Notes under the pieces: model-generated
The model's database searches: none
Seen by the model: only the letters and a program-made list of their open reading frames with translations
Told to the model about the DNA's origin: nothing
Assembly: GCA_029168955.1 (NCBI GenBank)
Contig: JAPDOI010001926.1
Location: 58,769 to 122,768 of the forward strand
Reading direction: 5' to 3'
Length of the DNA: 64,000 nucleotides
DNA from: Aplectana chamaeleonis
Taxonomy: Eukaryota > Nematoda > Chromadorea > Rhabditida > Cosmocercidae
Shown: positions 23,787 through 34,811 of the stretch, one piece after another
How positions within the stretch are numbered: position 1 is the stretch's first letter
Layout: every line of letters begins with the position of its first letter
Made by a program: the position numbers and the translations under genes

Positions 23787-24440
23787 TTCCTTAAAGGCAG
23801 CATACACGCTCGCAAGCATAGTCGAGATAACAGCATAGACAGGTCCGCACGGCCCGTACTATGTCGTCAACGACTTTTGAAGCGCTGAAAACTGTCCAGG
23901 ACGACAATGTTTGAGCAATCTTGCCTTCCACGCCCGTATTTTCACACCCCTTCGAGTAACAGAGTGAGAATCGATACTTGAGAAAACATGTGATAACTTA
24001 GAATGATAGCACTATAAAAGGGGAGTGCAGTAGAGTACAAACTCGATTTACCTCAATATAACATGTTTGTGCACTGATAAAATCCTCCATTTCAAGAGGT
24101 CAGCCAAAGCAGAGCGGCATTCTCGAAAGTGGACGAGAGTCAATAGGTATGCAGACATGTTATACTCAAGTAAACCAAGCTATTTCTCTCGTGCACTCCC
24201 ATTTGATAGTGCTATCACTCTCAACTATCACACGTTTTCACAAGTATCGATTCTCATTCTGTTACTCGAAGGGGTGTGAAAATACGGGCGTGGAAGGCAA
24301 GATTGCTCAAACATTGTCAAATATTGCCATCCTGGACAGTTTTCAGCGCTTCAAACGTCGTTGACGACATAGTACGGGCCGTGCGGACCTATCTATGCTG
24401 TTATCTCGACTATGCTTGCGAGCGTGTATGCTGCCTTTAA
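23787..24440. repeat. 650-bp foldback with 9-bp target duplication
   Basis: Arms of about 270 bp mirror each other, from CTTAAAGGCAGCATACACGC on the left to GCGTGTATGCTGCCTTTAA on the right. Internal pairs include the GTCGTCAACGAC, TTTTCACACCCCTTCGAGTA and ATCGATACTTG blocks. GAATCCTTC flanks both sides directly, a 9-bp target duplication. That size is typical of Mutator-like elements and suggests the superfamily for the TTAAAGGC repeats. Confidence 0.8.
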
Positions 24441-24476
24441 ACGAATCCTTCATATTGATTTCGTTTTGGGAAACTT

Positions 24477-25560
24477 ATGATTTATATGTTTTTTTCTGAG
24501 ACTTGGTTGAAATCAGCTCATGTTTTATCCACTTTGCTTTGTTGCATATACAATGACTTCCATGTCATACGTTGTGATCGAGTCAGAAAACAGGGGGGTG
24601 GCGTAATCATTTCGATCACAAACGATTTCAGATATAGGGAAGTACTTTCAGAGTCAGTTCCTGATGCCTATGAGTTACTGGCGGTAGATATTATTTTTGA
24701 CTGTTCTACGGTGAGGGTGATAGCAGTTAATAGAGCTCCTAATTGCCTAGCAATTCCCCTCGAGAAGCTTACGAATGCCATTAGTGATTTAATCATTTGT
24801 GAACATCCATCCGTTTTTGTTGGTGATTTCAGCTACCCTGACATCAGTTGGGGTCGTTCTTCTGACAACATATCTTTCTCCTCTGACTGCCCATCTTCCT
24901 CTGTGGCGAGTACATTTTTTAATATGGTGGAAAATCATGGTTTGCGGCAGTTTGTCAACTAGCCTACTAGAGAGAATAATGTTATTGATCTGATTTTGTC
25001 AAATTACCCAACGTTTGTGAGCAGTGTTCCTTCTCAGCCACCTGTGGGATCCAGTGATCATTCAATGATCAGTTTCTCTATTTCTGCTAACTATTCCGAG
25101 CCTGGGTCAACGTTCTGCAGACATTTCGGGGGTGTGACTATTCGGCCATATGTGAGTATCGCTGGTCGGTAGACTGGAGAAGCTCATTCGAATTGGTTGT
25201 TTCTGTTTATGGAAAATATGAAATGTTTCTAGCTGTGTTACAGCATACTATTGATTGTTTTGTGTCTTGGAAACGCGTTCTGGCTACGAAGTCAGTGCTC
25301 CACCTGTATCTGCAGAGCATGGTTGATCACAGTAGTTGTTTGTTCAAACCAGCTAGTACTTCGAAAAGTGAAGAGGGCTGGATAACCTTTCGAAATTTTT
25401 CACGAGATTTTGACCGTCGCATACAAAAGTACAATAGGAACCTGGAAACCAGAGCAATCAACAGAAATAACAAAAAAGTGCTTTTTAAATATGTCAAAAA
25501 GAAGCTGTCGATTTTAGATAGAATACCTGGGCTAAGTTTCTGACAAACATTCCGCCCTCT
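24477..25560 (+). pseudogene. CR1 endonuclease and linker
   Basis: The opening frame contains SETWL, RKQGGGVIISI, VNRAPNC and FVGDFSYPDISW, recognisable APE endonuclease blocks of CR1/L2-type LINEs. After a TAG at about 24960 the frame goes on with NVIDLILS and SDHSMISFSI, the end of the endonuclease. The linker from 25193 has basic NRNNKKVLFKYVKKKLS-type sequence found again in the inverted copy at about 34.8 kb. A TGA at about 25541 and frame changes show decay. Confidence 0.75.
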
Positions 25561-25637
25561 TTTTCTGTCATGCCAGATTTTGTGCATGGTGTTTTCCTCA
25601 GAAATATTGCCCACGTTATAGCTAGTCCGCTAACCTA

Positions 25638-25783
25638 TGGTGGATCACTGGTCGAGAGAGCGCCGCGTCGAGCACATGTGGCACGCACGCAAGCGAGAAG
25701 GTAATGATCCTATCACTACCTTCTCGTTTGCGTGCGTGCCCCATGTGTTCGACGCGGCGATCTCTCGAGCAGTGATCGACGAT
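25638..25783. repeat. Hairpin insertion in CR1
   Basis: Arms of about 65-70 bp mirror each other: GATCACTGGTCGAGAG and CTCTCGAGCAGTGATC at the ends, CACGCACGCAAGCGAGAAGG and its inverse near the loop. ACCTAT occurs at both junctions. The related CR1 copy at 34.4 kb lacks the insertion at the matching point. Confidence 0.7.
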
Positions 25784-25852
25784 ACCTATTCAATCAGACG
25801 ATCGGCTGTTCGGAAGTACCGTCAAGATGGAAACATTCTTTTTTCTTAATAA

Positions 25853-26395
25853 TAATAATTCATTAGTCAATCACAAATGATGAACAGAATGAAGGAAGTA
25901 ATCAACATACATTCAGATTGACTTTGAAAGATCCTTAAAGCAAACTGAAGTTACCGCCTGTAAAAATAGTGGCTCTGTTTGGAAGGTCTGACGTTTTGAT
26001 ACTCCAAGGAAATTAGTGGCCATCGATTTGAGGAAAAGAAGAAAATAGTTATGGCTTAGACCCACAGCGGCCAGCAGTATGTGCGCGCTTAGCGGTTGGG
26101 TGTGAAGGGTCTAAAAAACGAAAAAAGATAGCTTATTGTAAGAATTAATAGAAGCAGATGAAGCAAGCAAGATATACTTTTCTGTTTCTCAAAAGCAAGA
26201 GCATTCGTTGACCTCCCTCGCTTACATCACTTCCGTCCAAATAGGAGATTCGACAACGTTTTGACCAGTGTGCAGGCGTCTGTGGAATAACCTTACCGAG
26301 ATCCAGCGCAACTGACAGGAGTTCATTCACGAGCGGATGCAGGGGCACCTCTTTGATCTAAATACGAACTCATGGCACTGACTCGGGAGTGCCCA
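25853..26395 (-). repeat. 540-bp insert in CR1, shared with the inverted copy at 33.84-34.40 kb
   Basis: On the minus strand the insert ends in a TTATTATTATTAA-like AT tail, reminiscent of a short retrotransposon 3' end. It carries an open segment beginning MPLHPLVNELLSVALDLGK that is conserved in the second copy. The surrounding CR1 sequence stops and resumes at its edges. It may be a SINE-like passenger or a captured fragment; I do not recognise it. Confidence 0.5.
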
Positions 26396-26433
26396 CAGTG
26401 TAAGCTCTTGCACCGGTCAAAAATGGTACTTAC

Positions 26434-28792
26434 CAGGGCTGTGCGTAACTGGATTTTGTAATTTCGTAAATCGTAAATCGTAATTTTTTAAATTCCTCGT
26501 AATTCGCAAATCGTAATTCGTAACTGATAATGAGTAACAAGCCCACACATAGACCGAACCTGATCCGATAAGAGAAACACTTCAACACTTCAGTAATGAG
26601 GTGTTTTCATATCGAAGGTAGGTTGTTCTGAACAGTACTCGAAAAATTTTTCAGGGTAGATATGTATGTACCTGGGATAAAAACGACTTAAATAAACAAA
26701 AGTTAAATTTCAGGCTTGATCAAGTACCAAACCTCTGCCACATTCTGCCCTATTTTTGAATACGAAAATATAAAGAATCATCGCTCTACCAAACACATTT
26801 CAGTGGAAGCCATGGAGAGAAACACTAGGTTGAGAAAAAATTGCGGTTCTAGAGTTTAAAGCTGGCTGTTAAAAGTTCAGGATAAAAAAGCTGCCCGTTT
26901 TTTTGACAGATTTGTAAGCTTTGGGTCCCTCTAGGAAAAGTAAGAAGGGAAGTACGACGAAAAACGGCTCAGAAGTGGGTGAAAATCTCGTGGAACAGCC
27001 AGCCCATTGGGTCATCCCGCCCACGTCATATAACAGTTGTCCCAAGTTCATTTCACTAGAGGAACTGGCACCGAATTTTTGAATATTCTTCGTGCCGAAG
27101 GAGGCTAGTAACCAGACATGGGCATTTAACCATATTATTCTTCAAAAGTCTTGGTCCACGAAACAGAATACAAAGAAGTCACTTACCCAAGAATTTGGAA
27201 TCTCAGAACCATTTGCGTCGTTTGGTTTGACGTTTTGTCCGCAGAGCACAAAACACACCAGCAGGCGTAAATAAATATTTAATAGGTTTTCAAGCAGTTT
27301 TTTCTTCGGTGTTTGAGAGTTCTGTGGGGACCTCTCCCCATTACGTCTACTTGGTGGACTTATCCTTTCAAAACCATCGAAAACTATAATAAGGTTTTTT
27401 TAACGTGAACACTGCCTTCAAGAGAAAAACCCTTGTATGAGGGGCCCTATAAATGAAATATACATTTTCAAAACCAATTTTGATGCAGAAAAAGATTCTC
27501 CCTCTTTATATGCGAAGCGTTACTCTGATTAGAGTTGCAACCGTTTATCCCCATAAATATAGGGTTGTTGGAGTGGAGATTACCGTTGAAGAGTGGTGGA
27601 GGTTGTGTAGGGTTCCGAAATGCAAAAATGTCAAGGTCTCTTCCAAATCGCAGGTTTCGAAAACAGACAATTACCTGGCCTATTCTTTTCTATCGCATTT
27701 AGAAGGGCCAGATTCTAAATCATTAAAATATTTCATAACTTTTCCGAAAAGGTACACGACTTTACAGCCGTCTTTTTTTTGTTGAAATGTTTCGAACCAA
27801 GCTTCAAAATTACTTTTGCTCTCAAAGCTTGATTGTCTTTGAAGACAGAAATCTATCAACGTTTAATTCGGGAACCTCGTAAAACTCTTCGTCGACTTCT
27901 GTTTTCAGGTGAGAAAGATAATTTGACGATCCCTCAGCAGATTTGAATTCACGAAATACCAGATTTTCTACTGGTCCCTTTTGAACCTGTGATGGCGGAT
28001 GCGTGGTGGAGGTTGTTTTAGAGATTCCCTTAAAATTCTGCAATGAAGTGTATTTTGAGTTCCAATCTATTCGCTCCATAGGCCAGCCTGTAGAGCCCAG
28101 CCCCGTACTATTATATTTCGCCATGACTAACGGGAGAGGAGCTTTCTACACACAGAAGGGGAGTTGTCCCGCTCACGAAGTTCGCCACGTCACACTACTC
28201 CATGCAATCGAAGTTGTCCCGAGTGGAATTAGAGTCGCGAAAGGCGGGACAACTCCTCCCTCGGTGTGTAGAGAGCCCCTATCCCATGACCGACCCCACT
28301 GCTGCTGACTAAGCTCTGGGATAGTGGGGGAAAGGCTTCACCGAAAGTTGGAACTAAAAAGATAAATAAAATTTTAGGACTGCAAAAAAAGTGTCAAACT
28401 TAACCATGCTTTTTAAACTAAACTTAACCACAGCAAATTTTAAATCTCAGGGGTTTCTAGACCCCGAGTTGCACCGAACAGGAATCGGAGCCGCCTGACA
28501 GTTCGGTTCATTTTTCAATCTCTGGCCACTTTCGTTGCTGTTCGGGTGAACGGGAGGGGCCCGGTCAGCAACAGAAGCCGACTCGCAGATTGCGAGAACG
28601 AGCCGAACTGTCAGGCTGCTCGGAGCCGAGATTAGCCTAAGTTGTGCTCTCAAGCGCACTTTAACGGTTTGTTACGATTTCTTACGAATCGCTACGATTT
28701 TAGACCACAATTTCGTAGATCGTAAATCGTAAAAAAATTTTCAAAAACGCCCGTAATTCGTTAATCGTAATTCGTAAATACGCACAGCCCTG
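26434..28792. mobile_element. hAT-like DNA transposon, 2.36 kb
   Basis: A perfect 14-bp terminal inverted repeat, CAGGGCTGTGCGTA, bounds the element and GTACTTAC flanks it on both sides as a perfect 8-bp target duplication (26426-26433, 28793-28800). CAGGG-type ends with 8-bp duplications define hAT elements. Both subterminal regions are dense in CGTAATTCGTAA/ATCGTAA motifs, as expected of transposase binding arrays. Inside are a family c foldback (about 26900-27422) and a GTTGTCCCGC MITE (28145-28282). Open segments at 27453-27785 (+) and 27822-28124 (-) are not recognisable as transposase; the minus one ends in an acidic VPELNVDRFLSS stretch that might be a transposase C-terminus remnant. 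Probably non-autonomous. Confidence 0.85.
28145..28282. repeat. MITE, TCTACACAC/GTTGTCCCGC family, copy 1
   Basis: Ends TTCTACACACAGAAGGGGAG and CTCCCTCGGTGTGTAGAGA are inverted copies enclosing GTTGTCCCGC and its inverse GCGGGACAAC. A second copy lies at about 39378-39512. This copy is nested in the hAT-like element. Confidence 0.7.
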
Positions 28793-28800
28793 GTACTTAC

Positions 28801-29493
28801 TCACGCGAACACGACCTCATTACGAGTGCACAGCATGAATTTTTAGAAAAGAAATCAACGCTGACTGCACTCGTTTCAACCATTCCTGTTTGGCAAAAGA
28901 TACTTGACTCACGTAGGTGCGTTACTGCATGCTACTTGGAGTACGCTAAAGCTTTCGACTCCATTATTCTTTACCTCCTCGCTATCAAACTGCAGGCATA
29001 CGGCATCAAAGGATGTCTTTTGAAATTCCTACGGGCTTTTTCGAATGGACGCAGTCACCAGGTTTTAGTTAATGGGTCGATTTCACGAACTTACAACACA
29101 CCAAATGGGGTTACTCAAGAGACTTGCTTAGGACCTCTAATGTTTTTACTCTATATCAACATCCTACCCACATGCCTTCCCCGGGGTTTCAATTGCTCTA
29201 TCGATGCTGATGATTCAAAACTTTTCGAATTTAATAATCCACAGCTACTTCAGCAGGCCCTGGATGCAGTGCTAGCGCGGTTTAATAAGTGGCTGCTTGA
29301 CAATTCTTACGACAAAACGACTGTAAAATGATCCTATCCTTATCCTATATTGGTAATAGTCACCCACGTGAGTCAACCTATCACCTAGGCGGAAATAAGC
29401 TCCGTATTTCTACATCGGTGCGTGATCTTGGCATTCACTACTCGAATGCTCTTTCATTTGGAGAGTATATTGGTGAAGTGATTGCGCTGGCAT
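28801..29493 (+). pseudogene. CR1 reverse transcriptase segment
   Basis: The frame reads SAQHEFLEKKSTLTAL, YLEYAKAFDS, NTPNGVTQETCLGPLMFLLY and a catalytic box altered from YADD to DADD at about 29206. Upstream, removing the hAT-like element joins KNGTYSREHDLI in the same frame. A frame change near 29331 precedes the block ending EVIALA at the next insertion. The motifs fit CR1-clade LINEs. Confidence 0.8.
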
Positions 29494-32387
29494 CAGGGTT
29501 CGGCACGAGGTGTGGACAAGGCTAAATTTTCTCAGACCCCCCCCCCTCTAAGAGCAAACTTTTGGCGATTTTCTCTGATCCCCTCCCAGAAGCGTTAATA
29601 GGCCAAATTTTTGGCGATTTTCTCGGACCTCCTCCCAGGAGTCTTAATTGTCTGTTTTTGTAGTTAAACTAAAACAAAAGGAGCAACTTATTCTAAAAGA
29701 TGTATAATTTAAAGAAGAAAAACCGTTCCAAAAAAACAAGGCATTGACATCGAAAAAGATCACGGACGAGGTTTTTCTTGACGGATTACATGAAGTTGCC
29801 TGCGTTTTTGAAAATCTTAGCTAAAGTAAGGGTTTTGATTATAGTAAAGGCTCTTCTAATGTTGAATGTAAGACACAGAGGTTTGAACGTCTTTCCAGAA
29901 ATTGTGAATGATTCCGGGTAGGAAGCCAAGGTAAATATGTGGTGGAAAAGAAGCGTGGAAAAGATGAAAGGATTGGCTAAGTTCAAGAATACGGGATGTT
30001 TCGAAGAAATAAATGTGTTTTTAAATTAATATGAGTTCGTAAGTTCATTTCGCAAGTCCAAGAAGAAAATGTTACTTCAGATGTATAGAATTCTGGTTCG
30101 AAAGAGCGTCATCTAATCTGGTCACGTTTCGAATTTCATTCTCCGAAACCCACTCATACACCAAACACACGACACGGGTTCGATCCTGCAGAGTGCTTAA
30201 CTTTTGCAAGACGTTAGACCTCACATTTTTCTGCAAAGTAAGGGTAAAGAAAATAAGATATTCGAGTCAAGAGTGGTAGATTTACCCTATACATGTACAA
30301 ATTTCCAGCCTCTAAGAGGGACGCTGAAAGGCACTTCCCTGTGTGGCCCACACCTGTCGCAGGTGCGATCGCGCTGGAAGTCTACATTTTTGCAAGGTGT
30401 CAGTCTGAGTCAGTAGAATACGATGATCGAGTCCAGCGTGGTCGATTTATCCTATATACTCACTTTCACCGTCCAACATAGATGCTGAACACCGCTACAG
30501 TATAAGGCCTCACACTTTTCTCAGGTGTGGTTCCGCCGGAAGTCGTCAATTTCGAAATTAAGGTGTGACGAGAGAAGGATATTTGAGTCCAGCGTGGTCG
30601 AATTACCCTCTGTGCAATCTTTTACCGCCTCAGCGTAACGCCGAAGAGCGCTACATAGGGAGCGGAACAAGGTAAAAAAACGTAAAAAAAACGTTGAAGT
30701 CCACAAACCTGGAATAGGGTTTTAAAACAGCTGTAACTCAGCTTCCAAATGAGTTATCTCGAGTTTGAGCAAAACTAAGAAACTAGGTTTGTAACCCTAC
30801 CAAATGAAACCTTAACCGATCCTAGAGGATGCTTTACAAAAAATTTTACTAAGTGTGGACATTTGATGTTTTGAGCATAAATGTCCACACCTAAATTCAC
30901 TGGCTAGGTGTGGACATTTATGCTCAAAATATCAAATCCACACCTAGTAAATTTTTTTTGTAAGGCGTCCTCCGGGAGCGAATGAAGTTTATTCGGTAGG
31001 GTTACAAACCTAATTTCTTAGTTTTGCTCAAACCCGGCATAACTCTTTTGGAAAGTTAAGTTACAGGTGTTTTGAAACCCCATTCCAGGTTTGTGGACTT
31101 GGGCGTTTTTTTATGTTTTTTTACCTTGTTCCGCTTCCTATGTAGCGCTCTTCGGCGTTATGCTGAGGCGGCGTTACGCTGAGGCGGTAAAAGATTGCAC
31201 ACAGAGTAAATCGACCACGCTGGACTCAAATATCCTACTCTCGTCACACCTTAATTTCGAAATTGACGACTTCCGGCGGGACCACACCTAAGAAAAGTGT
31301 GATGCCTTGTACTGTAGCGGTGTTCAGCATCTATGCTGGACGGTGAAAGTGAGTATAGAGGGTAAATCGACCACGCTGGACTCAAATATCTTACTCTCAT
31401 TACACCTAAATTTCAAAAATGCCCCTTTTCAGCGGGACCACACCTGAGAAAAGTGTGAGGCCTCATACTGTAGCGGTGTTCAGCATCTATGTTGGACGGT
31501 GAAAGTGAGTATATGGAATGAATCGACCACGCTGTTCTCGAAAATCGTATTCTACTGACTCATACCTTGCGAAAATGTAGACTTCCAGCGCGATCGCACC
31601 TGCGACAGGTGTAGGCCACACAGGGAAGTGCCTTTCAGCGTCCATCTTAGAGACTGAAAATTTGTATATAGGGTAAATCTACCACTCTTGACTCGCATAT
31701 CTTATTTTCGTGACCCTTACTTTGCAAAAAAATGTGAAGTCTAACGTCTTGCAAAAATTAAGCACTTTGCGGGATCGAACCAGTGTCATGTTATTGGTGT
31801 ATGAGTGGGTTTCGGAGAATGAAATTCGAAACGTGACCAGATTAGATGACGCTCTTTTCAACTAGCGAGTGTTTTTGCCATGTCTGATCTGGATAATGTT
31901 GAAGCACCTATTTTCGTATCCGACCACTTATTAATGCGTGTTTTCCATACATTTAAAGTGCCTTGCTCTTCTCTGATAACATATTTATTTCTTTAGTACA
32001 TCTCGTCGTCTTCGCCTTTGCCAATAACTTTATTCATCGCGTCCTCTCTTTTCTTCCGCCCCATTCCGTAGCTTCCAATCTGTTCTTATTTGAAATTCAG
32101 TACACAACTATCCAGGATACACGCCCAGAACCTATGTGCCTTATATTCAATCGTAGGAGAACCTTTACTATAATTTCAACATTTACTTTAATTTAATTAC
32201 TACAAGATTTCATGTTTATTGGACGGTATTACGGAATCATTCGCAAAAAATTTTTCTAGACAGTGTGCCTACTACCCACGGTCAGAATGGTTCATGTGGT
32301 CTCCCGGTGGAGCTCAGACCCCACTCCCTCCACCATTGCGCGGCTCAGACCCCCGGTGTGGATATCCACACCCCGCGCCGAACCCAG
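29494..32387. mobile_element. Giant hAT-like foldback element, 2.89 kb
   Basis: Ends CAGGGTTCGGCACGAGG and the inverted CCCCGCGCCGAACCCAG are about 20-bp inverted repeats. GCTGGCAT (29486-29493) and CCTGGCAT (32388-32395) form an 8-bp target duplication with one mismatch. Nearly the whole interior is a long inverted repeat centred near 30900, with arms of about 1.1-1.2 kb. Each arm contains related blocks, for example GTCCAGCGTGGTCGA with ACCGTCCAACATAGATGCTG. No transposase is visible. Deleting the element with one duplication rejoins the CR1 frame as ALAYKKSNFIVRAF. Confidence 0.85.
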
Positions 32388-32395
32388 CCTGGCAT

Positions 32396-33207
32396 ATAAA
32401 AAGTCGAATTTCATTGTTCGAGCTTTTCGGACGCGTAATATGAGTACTTTTTTTCGAATTGTTTGTCACCTACGTCAGGCCACTACTTGATTATTGAACT
32501 CCTGTGTGGTGCCCTTCATGACTGGCAGACATAAATAAAAATGAAAACGTGCAAAGAAGATTCACTAAACGCATTTTCACTAGAAATGAACTGTTTAGAA
32601 CAAGCTACACAGATCGTTTATCTCGTCTAAGTGGTGCGACGCTTCTACTTAGGCGGATTATATACAATCAGAATCCCTTGTTTAAAATCATGACAAATCG
32701 CATAGATACAGTTCAACTCCGCATTGCCGTTCAGTCCGCAAAATGCACGCTGCTTGCGAAAGCGTGCTGCGGCGCGGTTGCGAGTATCCTCAAACAGAGA
32801 TGTGGGATAACCCCGGGCGGTGGGATCCCCCGGGCACCAAAGGCAAAAACCGCCCGGGTGATCCCACATCTCTGTTTGAGGATACTCGCAACCGCAACGC
32901 AGCGGGCTATCGCAAGCAGCGTGCATTTTGCGGACTGAACGGCAACGCGGAGTTGAACTGTATAGATAGAACCGAACTCTTCACGTTGTCGAGGTTTATC
33001 AACAGAACAAGAGGCCACTCGTTTCGAATTTCTACAGAAACGGTGCGGACTCGTGCTTTATTGGAATCATTTTTAATCCGTGCTACAAAAACTTGGAACC
33101 AGTTGCCATCACATTTACTGCATTCGATTTCTCCAGCATCTTTTAACCGCAAACTCGAGACCTTTCTAAAACAAAAGCAGTATTTTAAGCATGACCTATT
33201 AAATTGA
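32396..33207 (+). pseudogene. CR1 C-terminal segment
   Basis: Begins with KKSNFIVRAFRTRN, then in a shifted frame TYVRPLLDY, TPVWCPS and NVQRRFTKRIF, with in-frame stops at the Cys and Trp positions. It is interrupted by the MITE 32709-32960 and resumes DRTELFTLSRF, ending at a stop at 33205-33207. These are the thumb and tail motifs of CR1 LINEs. Confidence 0.8.
32709..32960. repeat. 252-bp hAT-like foldback MITE in CR1
   Basis: The two halves are inverted copies starting CAGTTCAACTCCGC, with a central GCCCGGG/CCCGGGC region. Flanks CATAGATA (32701-32708) and TATAGATA (32961-32968) form an 8-bp target duplication with one mismatch. Deletion with one duplication restores NRIDRTELF in the CR1 frame. 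Confidence 0.85.
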
Positions 33208-33349
33208 AGTGTGTAGTTCCAGGAATTGCGATCACTCCTCTTAAATTGAGGTGAACTACAAGAATTCGAATATTGTGGTTCATCATGGCAACAGGATTTT
33301 GGTAATCATGGTTCTGAACAGTGCTTGAAGACAAATCGTGGTGTGCATA

Positions 33350-33810
33350 ACTTGCTCCCACTGTGACGAAACTTCGCAGATGTTCCTTAGTTTTTAGCCC
33401 TGTATGGCTTGTGCTGTTTCTGTGGCTTCACACCAGAACGATTCTACAATGCTCGCAGAAATAAAAAGGAAAGTGTCTCTGCTGAATGGAAGTTCTACCA
33501 TTCTCCAAGTAAGATATTCGTGAGCCATAATTTGAGCCATAAGAAATTATTTATCCAATTTTCCCTCCCTAAATTCATGATCCTTCTAACGGCCAGTAAT
33601 ATGTGGGCTTTAGGAACCCTTTCAGGAACTTTAGGAACCCTTAGATTCTATTCTATCAATATTCAATTAATACCCCAGCTACAGTTTCAATGTTTGAATT
33701 TCAAAACATGCGTACGTCACAGCCCATTTTTCATTTCATTACTGACATCAGTGTTGTGCATATATGCGATGAATGACGTGATCGTACGCCATCTCGTGTC
33801 ACGTCGATCC
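33350..33810. other. Spacer between the two CR1 fragments
   Basis: No recognisable gene. Contains a small direct repeat of TAGGAACCCTT around 33610-33645. Confidence 0.35.
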
Positions 33811-33811
33811 G

Positions 33812-34806
33812 CCATGACCATTTCTGACCAGTGCAATAGCTTACGCTGTGGGCACTCCCGAGTCAGTGCCATGAGATCGTATTTAGATCAAAGAGGTGCC
33901 CCTGCATCCGCTCGTGAATGACCTCCTAACAGTTGCGCTGGATCTCGGTAAGGTTATTCCACAGACGGCTGCACACTGGTCAAAACGTGGTCGAATCTCC
34001 TATTTGGGCGGAAGTGATGTATGCGAGGGAAGTCAACGAATGCTCTTGCTTTTGAAGAAACAGAAGAATATATCTTGCTTGCTTCATCTGTTTATATTAA
34101 TCCTTACAATAAGCTATCTTTTTTTCGTTATGTTGGACCCTTCACACCCAACCGCTAAGCGCGTACATACTGCTGGCCGCTGTGGGTCTAGGCCATAACT
34201 ATTTTCTTCTTTTCCCTAAATCGATGGCCACTAATTTCCTTGGAGTATCAAAACGTCAGACCTTCCAAACAGAGCCACTACTTTCACATGCGGCAACTTC
34301 AGTTTGCTTTTAGGATCTTTCAAAGTCAATCCGAATGTATATTGATTACTTCCTTCGCTCTGTTCATCATTTGTGATTGACTAATAAATTATTATTATTA
34401 AAAAAAGAATGTTTCCATCTTGACGGTACTTCCGAACAGCTCATCAACTGTTGAATAGGTGGGTTAACGGACTAGCTATAACGTGGGCAATATTTCTGAG
34501 GAAAACACCGGACAAAAAATCTGGCATGACAGAAAAAGAGGGCAGAATGTTTGTCAGAAGCTCGTACGAGGATACCTCATCAAACCATGGAAATGTACTC
34601 ATCGCCTGGTCAACGGATGGATCATGAACGGGAAAATAATCGTCTTCTTCTGTGTAGACTCCGGCAAACTTATCCGCCAACAATTCCGCCTTATCTTTTC
34701 CCGAGATTGCCACATAAGGATCTTTTCTTAACTCAGGTATTCTACTTGAAGTCGACAGCTTCTTTTTGACATATTTAAAAAGCACTTATTTATTATTTCT
34801 GTTAAT
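33812..34806 (-). mobile_element. Second CR1 fragment, inverted, with the same internal insert
   Basis: The minus strand reads NRNNK then the LFKYVKKKLS linker, YELLTNILPSFSVMPDF, FLRNIAHVIASPLTHLFNS and PSRWKHS, and then the same 540-bp insert as the left copy (33.84-34.40 kb). It resumes with the CTATTGCACTGGTCAGAAATGG end. It lacks the left copy's hairpin. On its 5' side it is cut at about 34806 by the 1-kb repeat. Confidence 0.7.
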
Positions 34807-34811
34807 TATTT

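Larger units (their letters stand above)
24450..33240 (+). mobile_element. CR1-clade LINE broken into three parts by nested insertions
   Basis: Endonuclease (24477-25560), reverse transcriptase (26400-26425 plus 28801-29493) and C-terminal tail (32396-33207) lie in order on the plus strand. They are separated by a hairpin (about 25638-25783), a 540-bp insert (about 25853-26395), a hAT-like element (26434-28792), a hAT-like giant foldback (29494-32387) and a MITE (32709-32960). Deleting the last three insertions with one target copy each rejoins the reading frame. The LINE has stops and a mutated catalytic box and is dead. Confidence 0.8.

Noticed and set aside
27453..27785. Open frame in the hAT-like element as a transposase
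   Set aside because: No hAT motif such as a dimerisation block or zinc finger can be recognised.
30165..31790. GGTTCGATCC-like motifs suggesting tRNA B boxes
   Set aside because: They lie in the arms of the giant foldback and no acceptor stem or anticodon arm could be assembled.
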